Part shown: in pieces, positions 21,661-32,300 of the stretch
Layout of the letters: each line of letters begins with the position of its first letter
How positions within the stretch are numbered: the first letter of the stretch is position 1
NCBI GenBank assembly: GCA_013115125.1
Contig: JABANN010000302.1
Location: 1 to 41,109 of the forward strand
Direction of reading: 5' to 3'
From: Perkinsus olseni
Lineage: Eukaryota > Perkinsozoa > Perkinsida
Length of the DNA: 41,109 nt
Notes under the pieces: generated by a model
Databases searched by the model: none
What the model was told of the DNA's origin: nothing
Seen by the model: the letters and a program-made list of their open reading frames with translations, nothing else
Made by a program: the position numbers and the translations under genes

Positions 21661-21755
21661 GACAACACCAATTCATGTGTGAGACGAGAATTGTCCTCGT
21701 CGATGCTCACTCACTGTCTTTCCATGTAGTTTCTCGGTCTCTCTCGGTCTTCTCG

Positions 21756-22769
21756 ATGTCTCTTCGTCTCCTGTCGCTAATCGCTACTGCTCTTCCTGCT
21801 GCCCTTGCATGGGGGCATGATGGTCATGCTGTTGTTGCCCAGCTCAGTCAGGAGCGTATCACGGATGAGACCCGAGAGGCTATCGATGCTATCATGGGTG
21901 AAGGTGTTCCGATGTCTAACTACTCTAGTTGGGCTGACAATGTTAAGCACGGTCACCATGGTCACGAGTGGAAGTGGTCGTCTCCCCTCCACTACGCCGA
22001 CACCCCCGATTGTCACTTCGACTACACCCGAGACTGCAAGAACGACTATTGTGTTGCCGGTGCTTTGAAGAACTACTCTCGCCGTGTTGTTGATGAGTCT
22101 CTCCCTTTGGAACAGCGACAAGAGGCGCTCAAGTTCATCGTACACTTCGTTGGTGATGCTCATCAGCCCATGCACATCGGTAGGCCCGCAGATCTCGGTG
22201 GTAACAGAATCAAGGTGCACCTCGGCTTTGGCAAGAAGCGCTCTACAAATCTTCACTCTACTTGGGACTCCAAAATGATTTACGAATTCCAAGATCAAGG
22301 CGAGCTTGCTGACGGTGAGCCCTCCTGGACAATCACCGAAAAGGCTGTGAGTGATGAGCTCGAGAAGGGCGGCAGATACGCTGGTGATGTCGATGACTGG
22401 GTTGAAGATTGCGAGAAGTACGGCCTCGATGTGTGTGTGGACGAGTGGTTGAGTGAGAGTTCCCAGGCTGCATGCGAGTACGGCTATAGGCATGTCAATG
22501 GCTCGATGATTCTTGACCATGACTTCGTCCCGGTGGAGTACTATAATGACCGCATTGAAGTCGTCAAGGAGCAGCTTGCGAAGGGTGGCATCCGTCTGAC
22601 CTGGCTGTTGAACACCTTGTTCGCTAACGCGGAGGTCACGCCCAAGCCTGTCGCTGTTGACTGTGCTGAAGCTGATAAGAAGTGCGAGATTTCCTATCCA
22701 GGCTCCTACTGCAAGTACTGGCAGAGCACCCCTGTTTGCTTTGGCAGCAACGAGCCTTGCTCGTGTTGA
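21756..22769 (+). CDS. S1/P1-type nuclease G with six-Cys module
   Basis: 337 aa from ATG 21756. This start gives a normal signal peptide (MSLRLLSLIATALPAALA) and matches nuclease C; an in-frame ATG at 21675 would add 27 residues ahead of it and is unlikely. Ligands: WGHDGH, SSWADN, SPLHYAD, HFVGDAHQPMHIG, NLHSTWD. A His-rich patch (KHGHHGHEWKW) follows the aspartate ligand, where sisters have Tyr, Asp or Glu. The six-Cys module is complete (CAEADKKC, PGSYCKYW, PCSC). Clade with A, B and C. Intronless. Confidence 0.93.
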   Translation: MSLRLLSLIATALPAALAWGHDGHAVVAQLSQERITDETREAIDAIMGEGVPMSNYSSWADNVKHGHHGHEWKWSSPLHYADTPDCHFDYTRDCKNDYCVAGALKNYSRRVVDESLPLEQRQEALKFIVHFVGDAHQPMHIGRPADLGGNRIKVHLGFGKKRSTNLHSTWDSKMIYEFQDQGELADGEPSWTITEKAVSDELEKGGRYAGDVDDWVEDCEKYGLDVCVDEWLSESSQAACEYGYRHVNGSMILDHDFVPVEYYNDRIEVVKEQLAKGGIRLTWLLNTLFANAEVTPKPVAVDCAEADKKCEISYPGSYCKYWQSTPVCFGSNEPCSC

Positions 22770-23706
22770 CTGTCCTAGGCTGTTGCTTTCTATCTGTATT
22801 CTATAACCTCAGGGCTCTCTTTGAGCCCTCACATTTGACCTTTTGGTTTTTGAGTATGTGTCGATCTTTTTTCGACCAATTCGTATTCTACTTTTTACAG
22901 CGCCCCTGTAATGTGTATTCTACTTTGTATAGTGATCGTCGTATTCCGTCATCAGTAGTGTGCATTGATGAACCGCTCATGCGGTCAAGTTTCGTCCAAC
23001 TCTTCAAGGATTGTGTACGGCATTAGTCTCATCAAGCGAGGGTCTGTTCCCTTGCGCAAATCGAACAGTTCGATGAAGCAGTGGTAAAACTCAGAATCTA
23101 TCGTGAAATCAATTTTTGCACGTAGAATTTGGCGAGAGAATCGATCCTGAGTTAGAGGTTGCTCTAATTGAACAACCCCTGTGCATCGCCTCACCGAGAT
23201 GCGGAGATCTGCTTTCATCTCGCACATGCTTGTCGGAACCTGTCGACGAAGTCTTACCAAGGGAAGGGGATGATGAACGATGCATCGGGTCTCAGTCAGA
23301 ATCCCTCCGAAGCTATACTAGCTTGAGTCTCACCACATGCGAGATTTCCGCTGGGCAGCCTCCGAAATTCGAGGTCCGTCGACGCAGAAGTTAATAGCGG
23401 CTCTAGGATTGGGCTCACTTTCGGGGAGACAGTTGATCGCACAAAGATGCATCCGCCGTTCGTAGAGGCCTCTTTTCATGGCTAGCTGAGTGACTGATAC
23501 GATGCGACGCCTACAACTGTGTGCACTTTCTAGTTCCCTGAGTACAAATCTTGTACTCCGAATTGAGACGGAAGTCACTACTGTGTAGGAGTAAGGCTTC
23601 CATGTAGCCGTGCGCTCACCACGTTGTGCTGCTCTAAAGGAGACAGGACAGCTATCGGTTGTGCAGAGCCGTAAGTGCTGCCGTTTCCTTCCGTTGCGCC
23701 GCGGTC
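22770..23706. other. Intergenic region between nucleases G and H
   Basis: No gene I can support. A 91-codon minus-strand frame (22985-23260) is open but matches nothing I know. The inverted repeat AGGGCTC and GAGCCCT (22811-22829), just after the G stop, could act in 3'-end formation; that is a guess. Confidence 0.45.
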
Positions 23707-24783
23707 ATGATCAGCAGAGCTATTCTCGCTGCCCTCGTGCTTCCTGGGGCCCTTGCTTGGGGTAGAGATGGTCATGCTGCCATAGCCGATGCTGCCAAGG
23801 ATTACTTCAATAGTAACGCCAATAAGACGGTGACTGAGATCATGGGAGAGGGTGTGAGGATTGCCGACTATTCAAGTCTTCCCGACAGCGTCCTTCACGG
23901 CCCCCATGCAACTGAGTGGGAATGGTCTGCTGGTCTTCACTATGCTGACACCCACATCAGTGATGGAGAAGTGAGTTTCATATCCTTCATCTATTCCCGT
24001 GACTGCAAGGAAGACTACTGCGTCGCTGGTGCTATCAAGAACTACACCAGCCGAGTAGCCGATACAACTCTTCCTCGAGAGCAACGCCGGGAGGCTTTCA
24101 TCTTCCTCATGCACTTCATGGGAGATATCCATCAGCCGCTGCATCTCGGCCGAGCCGAAGACGTCGGAGGTAACTTGCTACACGTCGACATGAAGTTCGC
24201 CGACTTCGAGGAGGGTAACCTGCATTCTGCATGGGACTCGAAGATGATCGATCAGCTCGAGGGCAGCCAATATGGGCCGGGTTACATCCAACAGAACTTC
24301 AACTTCAGCACCCCTCCAGCCGACAGGGATATGTTCTGGACCATCACCGAGGCCGCAGTCCGAGCGGAACTCGTCGAGGGCGGAGCCTTTCATGAGAGGA
24401 TCCCCTTCTGGGTTGCCGACTGTGAGGCGAATGGTTTCGACTTCTGCGTCAATGACATGGCTGTCGAGACGGCTGCTGTAGCCAGCTTGTATGCTTACAA
24501 GCACACCAATGGTGACGAGATCAAGGACGGTGATGTCCTTCCCATGGAGTATTACAACGAGCGTATCGAAGTTGTGAAGGAGCAGCTCGCCAAGGCTATT
24601 ATTCGCTTCGCTTGGGTTATGAACAACGCCTTCCCTGAGGATACTCCCACTACCACTACATCTGCTCCTACTGATTGCAGTGAAGCTGATAAGAAGTGTG
24701 AGCTCAGTTATCCCGGCTCTTACTGCAAGTACTGGCAGGCTGTTCCTGTTTGCTTCGGCAGCGATGTTCCCTGCTCTTGTTAG
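23707..24783 (+). CDS. S1/P1-type nuclease H with six-Cys module
   Basis: 358 aa from ATG 23707, which begins a clean signal peptide (MISRAILAALVLPGALA); the open frame upstream lacks a better start. Ligands: WGRDGH, SSLPDS (the Trp before the aspartate is Leu), AGLHYAD, HFMGDIHQPLHLG, NLHSAWD. Where sisters have a Cys before F-[VIR]-YSRDC, this copy has a longer loop (THISDGEVSFISF) and no Cys, so one conserved disulfide is probably lost. From about 24535 to the stop it is nearly identical to F, including the TTTTSAPT linker and module. Intronless. Confidence 0.9.
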   Translation: MISRAILAALVLPGALAWGRDGHAAIADAAKDYFNSNANKTVTEIMGEGVRIADYSSLPDSVLHGPHATEWEWSAGLHYADTHISDGEVSFISFIYSRDCKEDYCVAGAIKNYTSRVADTTLPREQRREAFIFLMHFMGDIHQPLHLGRAEDVGGNLLHVDMKFADFEEGNLHSAWDSKMIDQLEGSQYGPGYIQQNFNFSTPPADRDMFWTITEAAVRAELVEGGAFHERIPFWVADCEANGFDFCVNDMAVETAAVASLYAYKHTNGDEIKDGDVLPMEYYNERIEVVKEQLAKAIIRFAWVMNNAFPEDTPTTTTSAPTDCSEADKKCELSYPGSYCKYWQAVPVCFGSDVPCSC

Positions 24784-25783
24784 TCACAACGAGCTAGGAT
24801 GCCGAACTTCGGGACCCGAAGCGTGCGACGGAACGATCGTTGTTGTCTCGTCATTCCTATGCTATTACTAGCTCTTGTTCTATATCTGTGCCTTATACGT
24901 ACTGTTTGCTTACATCACAAGTCGCCTCTGCGACCGGACTTTCTATTACCCAGCTCACGTTGTGCGGAGTTACTGAGTGCTTCAGACGACGGTAGAGGGG
25001 AGGACATAATAGCAATCCACATATCGCATGTTTGAGGGTGTCACGAAGGCGCATCATCGACGCGTATGTCGTCTGCCGACTGCTCACATCGCGTTTTGTG
25101 TTCGGTCGGGAAGAGAGTACAGTAGGGTATGAGACTGTTGATAGAGCCTTCGCTCTATATCCCCTTCAGAAACGAGTTCACTCGCACTCACTGTGCTTGA
25201 TAACCATCCGAAGCATAGCGCTTTTCGCTCAAAGCCTGCAGGTCCAGTAAGATCCATCATGTTTTCGATTATATGTACGCTTCCCGACTCCATCCGCGTC
25301 GACCTATTCAATTCAAGAATGTCCACACTCGAAGGTCCATCTCCGCTGGGAATCCGACTTTGTCACGAAGTGTTCGGTGAGAACATGAGTTTGTCCAATG
25401 TAGAGCGTAGGCTGCATCGCTGAGATTCATCCAGCGTCCCCGAAAACTCTTCAACTCCTCAGCAGTGCTGAGTCAGCACACACAACAGGCAAATCTCCGC
25501 GGAAAAGCGTCGCAACTTGCGTAACGAAGTCATCCCTTCCAAAGGGACTTCATGTACACAGAGAAATGACCTCGCTATCTAATAGGATACAGCAACAAGC
25601 AATGTCAATAAACTTAGCGACAAAAGAGGACAAGCCGTGCGCTTTAGCACAGCTTGAAGCCATCAGGACGAATCGATGGCAATACTAAATACAAGTAGGT
25701 TACACAAAGGCAGCATATCACAGAGAGAAATGACGCTGCCGATACACGAATCACTGATTCGCGTACACAAAAATGACCACGGT
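24784..25783. other. Intergenic region between nucleases H and I (tail to tail)
   Basis: No gene seen. The two nucleases converge here, so this holds both 3' ends. A perfect palindrome CGAATCA-C-TGATTCG lies at 25747-25761, just beyond the stop of I. Confidence 0.5.
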
Positions 25784-26090
25784 TTAGCATGAGCAGGAAG
25801 TCTCGGTACCGAAGCAGACGGGGTCAGTCAGCCAGTACTTGCAGTAAGAGCCGGGGTAGGAGAGAGCGCACTGAGCGTCAGCTTCAGCGCAGTTGACGGA
25901 TGCGGTAGTTGTTGTGGAGACTGTCTTCGTGGTTGCATCCGTTGTAGTGGTAACGGTCGTGTCTTGGGGGAAAACATGATTCATGATCCAAGCAAAACGA
26001 ATGCCGCCCTTGGCAAGCTGCTCCTTCACGACCTGGATACGATCATCGTAGTACTCCATGGGAAGGACGTCCCCGGACTTGATCTCGTCA

Positions 26091-26138
26091 CCATTGACGT
26101 GCCTGTAAGCATCGCCATTGACGTGCCTGTAAGCATCG
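26091..26138. repeat. 24-bp tandem duplication inside nuclease I
   Basis: 26091-26114 and 26115-26138 are identical 24-mers starting CCATTGACGTGCC. They duplicate eight residues in frame. Confidence 0.95.
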
Positions 26139-26359
26139 CCACATGCTATAAGTGCCGATTCCTCGGCCATGGTGTTAACACACTCGTCCAAGCCGTTCGT
26201 CTCACAATCAGCGATCCACATTGGGATCTTATCGTGGAAGGCACCACCCTCAGACAACTCCTCCAAAATATCGGAGACGGTGATCCCCCAGAACATATCC
26301 CTATCAGCGAGAGGAGTGCTGTAGTTGGCGTCCTGTTGGACGTAGTCACCATCATACTG

Positions 26360-26598
26360 GGCCTATAACTTAGGGATTTCAAGTGCATTTCCTCAAGGAA
26401 GTCCTCAAGGGAAAATGGTAAAACCTTAAGGGATTTGCTTAGTGGGTATCATAGGGCTAGGACCTAAACCTTAAAATGTAAGGGCCTAACCTTAGGACCT
26501 ACGATTTAAGACCTTAAGGCTTTACTAAAGGACCTTGAGGTGTAGGGAAGTCGATATCACAACGCTTAGGAACTTGAAAAATCCTTAAGGTTTTCGCC
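26360..26598. mobile_element. 239-bp MITE-like insertion with 5-bp target duplication
   Basis: The insert is flanked by TACTG on both sides (26355-26359, 26599-26603); the related gene E has this site once. Its ends are imperfect inverted repeats of about 25-30 bp. The left end begins GGCCTATAAC and continues TTAGGGATTTCAAGT. The right end, read inward, begins GGCGAAAACC and continues TTAAGGATTTTTCAAGT. The interior is AT-rich and full of CCTTAAGG-like words. There is no coding capacity. Superfamily unknown. Confidence 0.85.
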
Positions 26599-27143
26599 TA
26601 CTGACTGCCCTCCAACTGATCGATCATCTTCTCATCCCAGGCGTGGTGGAGGGCGCCATGCTCGTAGTTGGCTAACTTCATATCAACCTTAAGAGTGTTG
26701 CCACCATAGTCGGAGCGTCGGCCAACATGAAGAGGTTGATGGATATCACCCATAAAGTGCATGAGGAACTTCAAGGCGACCTGCCTCTGCTCGAGGGGAA
26801 GGCTGGTGTCCGCCACTTGACGAGTGTAGTTCTTGATACCACCGGCAACACAGTAGTCATTCTTGCAGTCACGAGAGTAGACGAAGTGGCACTGCTCGAC
26901 ATCAGCGAAATGAAGACCAGCCGACCATTCCCACTCAGAGCGATCAGGTCCATGAAGAACGCGATCGGGCCAGCTGGCGAAGTCGGCCATTCTGACACCC
27001 TCGCCCAAGATCTCAGCTACGGCCTTGTTGGCGTTGTCGTTGAAGAACTCATTACCAGCATCGGCTACGGTAGCGTGACCGTCAGGGCCCCATGCGAGAA
27101 CAGCAGGGACAGCAAGACTAGACAGGAATAGGGACTTGAATAT

Positions 27144-28500
27144 CGTAGCTTCCTAAATGCATCACGTCAGTCGAAGTGTGATCTCTCTCGTAGCTGCGAT
27201 GGACCCTTCACTCAGCTTGACTTCAGCCAGCTGTGTCAGCCAGAAGCGCAAGATGCACAGCCATCGCCCCTCTTCATCCGGCCGAATCTGGGTTTTATTT
27301 TGTCACGTAGAGAGCGCTTCCAGATTAGACTCGGAGTTGTATGATTAGTTCATCGAGAACTTCCTGCCGTTGAGACCCACCGCAAGACCGGTAGGGAGGA
27401 GTGAACCACGATAGCGCGTTGAATGAGTGGTACTATGAAATATGCCGTATTTCATGCCTACGTACTTCTATTTTACGCATTCGTAAAAAGAGGATTTTAT
27501 TCAATACGATCCTCATATTTTATGGAGCCGGCTGAACGCACGGGAAAGAGTATGCGAGGCGAGTGGGAAGACTACTCGGATGATAAAACGGTGATCGAAC
27601 TGTTCACTAGTCTTATATGAACTTGGAAAATCCTAATGTGCTCCGCGAGAGGGCTCTAGGCAGGCAGTCGCTCATCCTGGGGACGGTGGTCACAAAGCGT
27701 CAGGGGCTTTCAGTGTGTGAGGAACTCCTACTAGGGACTCTGACGACTCCTGAATGGCAGAAGAAAGATTACTGCTCTCCAGAACACGCTAGCGTTGGAG
27801 TCCCAAGAATTGTGTTACACAATTTGGGTCGACTGCCTTATCGTCCCATACTGTGGTCCTTCCGACACTCTGTGGTTAACTTACATATCCTCACGCTAGT
27901 ACGCTAGTTGTGGGTTGAATTTTTATTCGTTAGATGAGTGTATGACGTATCACTTAGGTGGCGATTTGCCATCAGGGTCAGTCTGACTGAGTCAGTCACA
28001 TAAGCTGTTATACAATATATATTATAGTGTGGTAAGAGGGCCACTCACTCTCACTCGGAGACTCACCGAGTCAGACTCACCGTGGGTATCCATCGTTACG
28101 ATAGTGGCACCATGATAGTGTCATAGTGGTCATTGGTTGGTATTGTTATTGGTACATTCCCGGGCTGGCACAGCCCCACGGATGCGTAAGCGAATCCTGC
28201 CAGGAAGAAAGAAAGATTCTCTGATTGAACGTACCCCTGAGAAAAGCTTCCTGACAATCTGTCTGATTGCACTGCATGTTAAAGCTACAGAAAGTCTCCA
28301 ACTGAGCACATCGGCAGGAGTCTAACTAAGCCAGAATCGGCGTTGGAAACTATAACACACACAGTAGTTTATGTTGAGGAATGTTAACTGCTAACAGGAG
28401 GGTTCGTGGGAGGCGCTCAATGAAATTCTCCCGGTCGCCATTCGTGCTCGAACGGCTTCTTCCTAGGGGAGAGCGCCGCTGTTTTTCGAGCGGCTGATAT
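27144..28500. other. Gene-poor region between nuclease I and the 28.6-kb gene
   Basis: No gene seen. Three inverted repeats sit in a row: 27435-27455 (ATGAAATA and TATTTCAT), 27471-27488 (TTTTACG and CGTAAAA) and 27490-27514 (GAGGAT and ATCCTC). Confidence 0.5.
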
Positions 28501-28504
28501 TCTT

Positions 28505-28560
28505 CCGTGCAGAGCCACCTTCTAATCGAGTAGGTTATCAGCGATACCTTAACTGGAACT
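28505..28560 (-). repeat. tRNA-like repeat fragment
   Basis: On the minus strand GTTAAGGTA and then CTCGATTAGAAGGT match the D-arm and anticodon region of the tRNA-like repeat at 40921-40995. The T-arm is missing here. It runs into the 17-bp inverted repeat next to it. Confidence 0.5.
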
Positions 28561-28597
28561 GATGAGCGCGATAACTTATGGCGCTCATCAGTTCCAG
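28553..28597. repeat. Inverted repeat with 17-bp perfect arms
   Basis: CTGGAACTGATGAGCGC (28553-28569) and its exact complement (28581-28597) surround 11 bases. The right arm ends 21 bp before the ATG at 28619, so it could form a hairpin in the 5' leader or promoter of that gene. Confidence 0.95.
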
Positions 28598-28618
28598 TCT
28601 TCTACTCTCGTTCTCAAC

Positions 28619-28886
28619 ATGCGCTCTGCGGTTCTGATGGGTGTCACCACTGTTGGGATGCTGCTGCTGTCCGACCCGAGGAACCTCGTCCAGGCCGCAT
28701 CGGCTCAGCCCAATGCTCAGAAGAAGGTCGGCCCTTGTCAAACCTTCCGTCTGTTCTAGTCCGTGTGTGTCAGGAAACCTGTACGGTGGGCAGCAAAGAG
28801 GGCCCGATCGAGTTTGCCATTGAAGATGCCGTCCTTGGGAAAGTATCCACGGTCTACATCGAGTGTGACGGCACTCGTGTGACTGG
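28619..28886 (+). CDS. Unrecognised secreted protein, first two exons
   Basis: Exon 1 (28619-28726) encodes a hydrophobic leader (MRSAVLMGVTTVGMLLL) and a short QAASAQPNAQKK stretch. A 47-nt intron (GTCGGC...TGTCAG) leads in phase 0 to exon 2 (28774-28886), encoding ETCTVGSKEGPIEFAIED, then STVYIECDGTRVTG, with a GTGAGC donor in phase 2. Evenly placed Cys and a beta-rich look suggest a small extracellular domain. I do not recognise it. Further exons are likely (candidates 28939-28964 and from 29031), but their frames are ambiguous. It converges on eIF3c, whose stop is at 29388. The donor of intron 1 is weak. Confidence 0.5.
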
Positions 28887-29387
28887 GTGAGCCGCCAGTG
28901 GTTCCTAGTGGCTCTTCAGCAGCTCCTTTTCTCATTAGGGATGGATCTGGTACTCTGTCGAACGGTAAGAATGATAGGCTCATGGAACTGCCTTTGGGTT
29001 CGCTGATGAACTGCGGCCACGCGATTGACAGGTTGGAGGAAGCGTTACTGTCGAGGCGCGGCAGGCATGGACGCCGCCACAATAGTGAGCTTTTGCACTT
29101 CACGATGTGCCGTCTTTTGAACGGCCCGGGGCCCAGGCGTTGACTCGAAGCGGGAGAACAGCTCTCATGACATGAAAGAGATTTTACCTTGTCCCAGTGT
29201 TTTTGTGTTAACACTCCGAACGGTTGTCGTACTTTCCCTCAGTACCCCTCCCAACTAAATGAACTCAAACCATCACTACTGCGTGAAACGGCGTTCTCTC
29301 CTCCCGTTAATGAGAGATGGGTAATGATGATTTCTCGTACCCTCAACAACAAGCTTTTAGTGTTACACTTAAATGTTCAACAGACTT

Positions 29388-32300
29388 CTAACGGCGTCCT
29401 GGAGGGACATACTTCCCCGTCCTCAGCCCACCAGCGCCGGCCGGCTTCAGACCGCCGAAAGCCGAGGCGTTTGGTATCACTGTTCCCTTGGCCTGCCTCC
29501 GAGCAGCACCCCAACCCCTCCTCGCCGCCTCCTCGCTGGTCATCGGCGCGCCTCGAGTGACTCGCGGCTTGGGCTGATCGCTCGGAAGGCCGCTTCCCCG
29601 GTAGTCGAACCGGCCGGTGCTCTGGTCCATCATGAGCTTGTCACCGCTGTCGGTCGTCATCACGGACCGGTCTACGAGTTGTCGTGAAAGCTGCTGGAAG
29701 CGAGAGGCCCGAGGGAAGCTGAGAAATGAAAAATGTCGATTCTTTCCAGTGCGGAGATACTCTACTTAGCGTGAAGTATCTTGTCCTCAGTGGCATCACC
29801 AAGTTCACCTTCGGCGACGAACTGGGCAGGGTACTCTCCCCGGAGGATGAGCTGGCGGATCATAGCTGAAAACAGCGATACATGAAGCAATTAATTTTTC
29901 ATCACCGAGAGGGAGGGACTTAGTATACAGGGTGTACACCTCAGAATTGCCTCGTAATTTTCAGTAGCGAACGAGCTACGACTTCCCGAGGACGGCAATC
30001 GGAAGCTCCCACCGATAGCTGAATGACGTTGTATCAAGTGTCAATCCTGTGTCTTCCGTCCAACCAGAAAGAACCGCTCCAATCAGAGCCACGCCGGAAC
30101 TAACGCTGACATCAAAATAACTTACCGTTAACGGTGCTATGCTTCACCTTGTAATGCTGCGACAGTTGCTCCGAGTTCACCGATGTGTGGGTGAGCATAC
30201 TCCTGTACAAGGCGACTTGCAGGCAGGTCTCCCTCATGCCCTCCTCGATGAGGGGGAGCACGCCAGTCGGAAGTTGGTCCCAAATCTTCAGGGACTGTAT
30301 CAAGGCCACGGCGCGATCGACATCGGCTGACAAGGCGGCCTTGCCGGCGAAGAGCACCGAGTCACGACCAGACTCCGGGGGGCCGAGGAAGGTCTGGCGG
30401 TCCATGAGCTCGAGAGATCGGCGAACGACCCTGTTGACGAGGGGGCTGTTGGCACCTGAAGTAATAACGGGAAAGTCACAGAGGGTTACTGAGATAGCCT
30501 GATTGCCCATCGGTGTGAAAGTGCAAGAAAACTGCCCCCGCCGGGAATTGAACCCACGGCCTTTCTACCAGTAGCACGGTGATAAGCCATCTGAGTAACC
30601 TCGAGCAGGACACCGCAGATCATGTGGGCGGTCTCGACGAGCTCGAGATTCATGTGCATGTGATAGGGGAGACGACGACGCCTCTCGGCCTTCTCCTGCT
30701 CGGGGGTCTTCTCCTGAAACAGATGAAAGTTCCGTCACTGCGCCACGAAATTCGGCGGCTCACCTCTCCACGCATGGTAGACACTCGACTGTATCCCTGA
30801 GCGAGGAGCTCTCTGCATCGGTTCTGGCCACAAAGCTCATACAGATACCTGCGCAGGTTCGAATCCCACACCCCGCATTTCTACTCATTTCCTACTTGTG
30901 AGCTTGAGCGACATTACCCGCCCTGAAGTGAGCCATTCCAATAGCGGCCAAGGCTCGGTTGTACAAGACTTGCGTGTTAACATCAGCGCCAGCACCGCTG
31001 AGCGAGGGGGGCACCCTCTCATGGACGTTAGAGACGGTGATGAGCCTTCGAGCCTCCTTCAGTCGATCGTTGTTAGCGTAGTGGAAAATTTGACGTAGTA
31101 GCGCGACAACCTTCATGCTGGTCGCCATTGGGCCGTTGAAGTTGTAGACACAGGCCGCGAGACTGCCGACCAGAGCGACCGAGCTGCCCTCCTCAAGCTG
31201 GGAGAGGCGTTCCCATTCAGCGCTGGAGGTCTCCGTTAAGGAATTGGCAAGATTGCAAGATAGCAAGCTCTCGCATTCCTTCAGGTTCTCGCCAATCTTG
31301 TTAATGACGAGCTTGTTGAGATTCTCGGCGCGGTAGTAGAGGTGGTCCATCAACTTCAAGGCGACGCGAGAAACAACAGAGTCCTTGGCCTCTCCCTCAT
31401 CAACGCTGGTGTCAACTGAAGAGACGGCCGCCATCCGAAAGGTCCCGGGTTCGAATCCCGGAGCCCGACTTACTCTTGAACTGGCACAATGCTACGAACT
31501 CCAACGCCGCCAGCCTGTAGGAATCCGCGAGGCGCTCAGTGTACTGCTCAGCACTGGCAATGGCACCGGTAGTGGCAGACGATCCAGCCGAGTGCTGCGC
31601 CGAAGACAGACTGAAAAGATCGCAATACCGCGAGGTCCCGGGTTCGATTCCCACACCCTACTCCGCAGCGCTTTGAAGGCTCTTGTACAAATCCTCATCG
31701 AGCTGCTCAATGAAGCCAGCAACAGCCGAGTTGGTCGCTGAGCGCTGCTGCTTCCTCACAGTCTCATCCTCGCTCTTCTCCATGGCACCAGTAAGAATGA
31801 TGGTAGTAGCATCAGAAGCAATAACCGCTATCAGCCGACCGAGGTAGCTGAAGCACTGCAACCAGGCCGGGCGAGGGAGGCTATTGAAGACGCCCGAGCG
31901 CTGGTCGACGTAGTGAGATAGGATGGCTCCGAGGAGAGTCGCGCGAGCGCTGGTATCGAAGTCGTTCTTCTCGGAGATGTCCAACAAAGCGAGCATCTTG
32001 TTAAGTTGAAGTTGCCTGTCAACACCCTTCCGTCCGCGCTGCTGCAAAATCTCCTTGGTCTTGCTCACGGCGTCGTCCTCCTCCATGCCGTCGTGGATGC
32101 CATATTGGGTCTTCAAGGTCTCGGCCAGAGCCTCTTCACGATCGACGATCTTGAACTCAGATTCGAGATCCTCCTCATCAGCTTCGCTGTCAATAGCCTG
32201 CTGGCGCTTGGCAGCCGCCTCGTCTCTGGCGCCGCGCGCCTGCAAGCGCCGAGCGCGAACCTGGCGTGGAAATAGCTCCACCGAGACTTGAACCAGCGAC

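Larger units (their letters stand above)
25784..27143 (-). pseudogene. S1/P1-type nuclease I, inverted and interrupted
   Basis: The only minus-strand copy, closest to E. The reading frame covers a signal-like start, WGPDGH, ASWPDR, AGLHFAD, HFMGDIHQPLHVG, ALHHAWD, then DRDMFWG, a Thr-rich linker and the six-Cys module ending at the TAA at 25784-25786. Two changes suggest loss of function. The codon aligned to E's ATG is ATA (27143-27141), with an in-frame stop 12 nt upstream. A 239-bp insertion (26360-26598) splits the gene just after the last zinc ligand. It also has an in-frame tandem duplication giving AYRHVNGD twice. The rest is well preserved, so decay is recent. Use of the insert as an intron was considered, but GT-AG removal would shift the frame by one base. 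Confidence 0.8.

Noticed and set aside
21675-21755. Upstream ATG of nuclease G as the start
   Set aside because: It would place 27 residues before a complete signal peptide; the ATG at 21756 aligns with the start of nuclease C.
26360-26598. The insert in nuclease I as an intron
   Set aside because: Removal at GT-AG loses one base of the target duplication and shifts the frame, and stop codons flank it. The gene also lacks its ATG.
29373-29687. Plus-strand 104-codon frame
   Set aside because: It is antisense to the last eIF3c exon, which fits the gene in frame and sequence.
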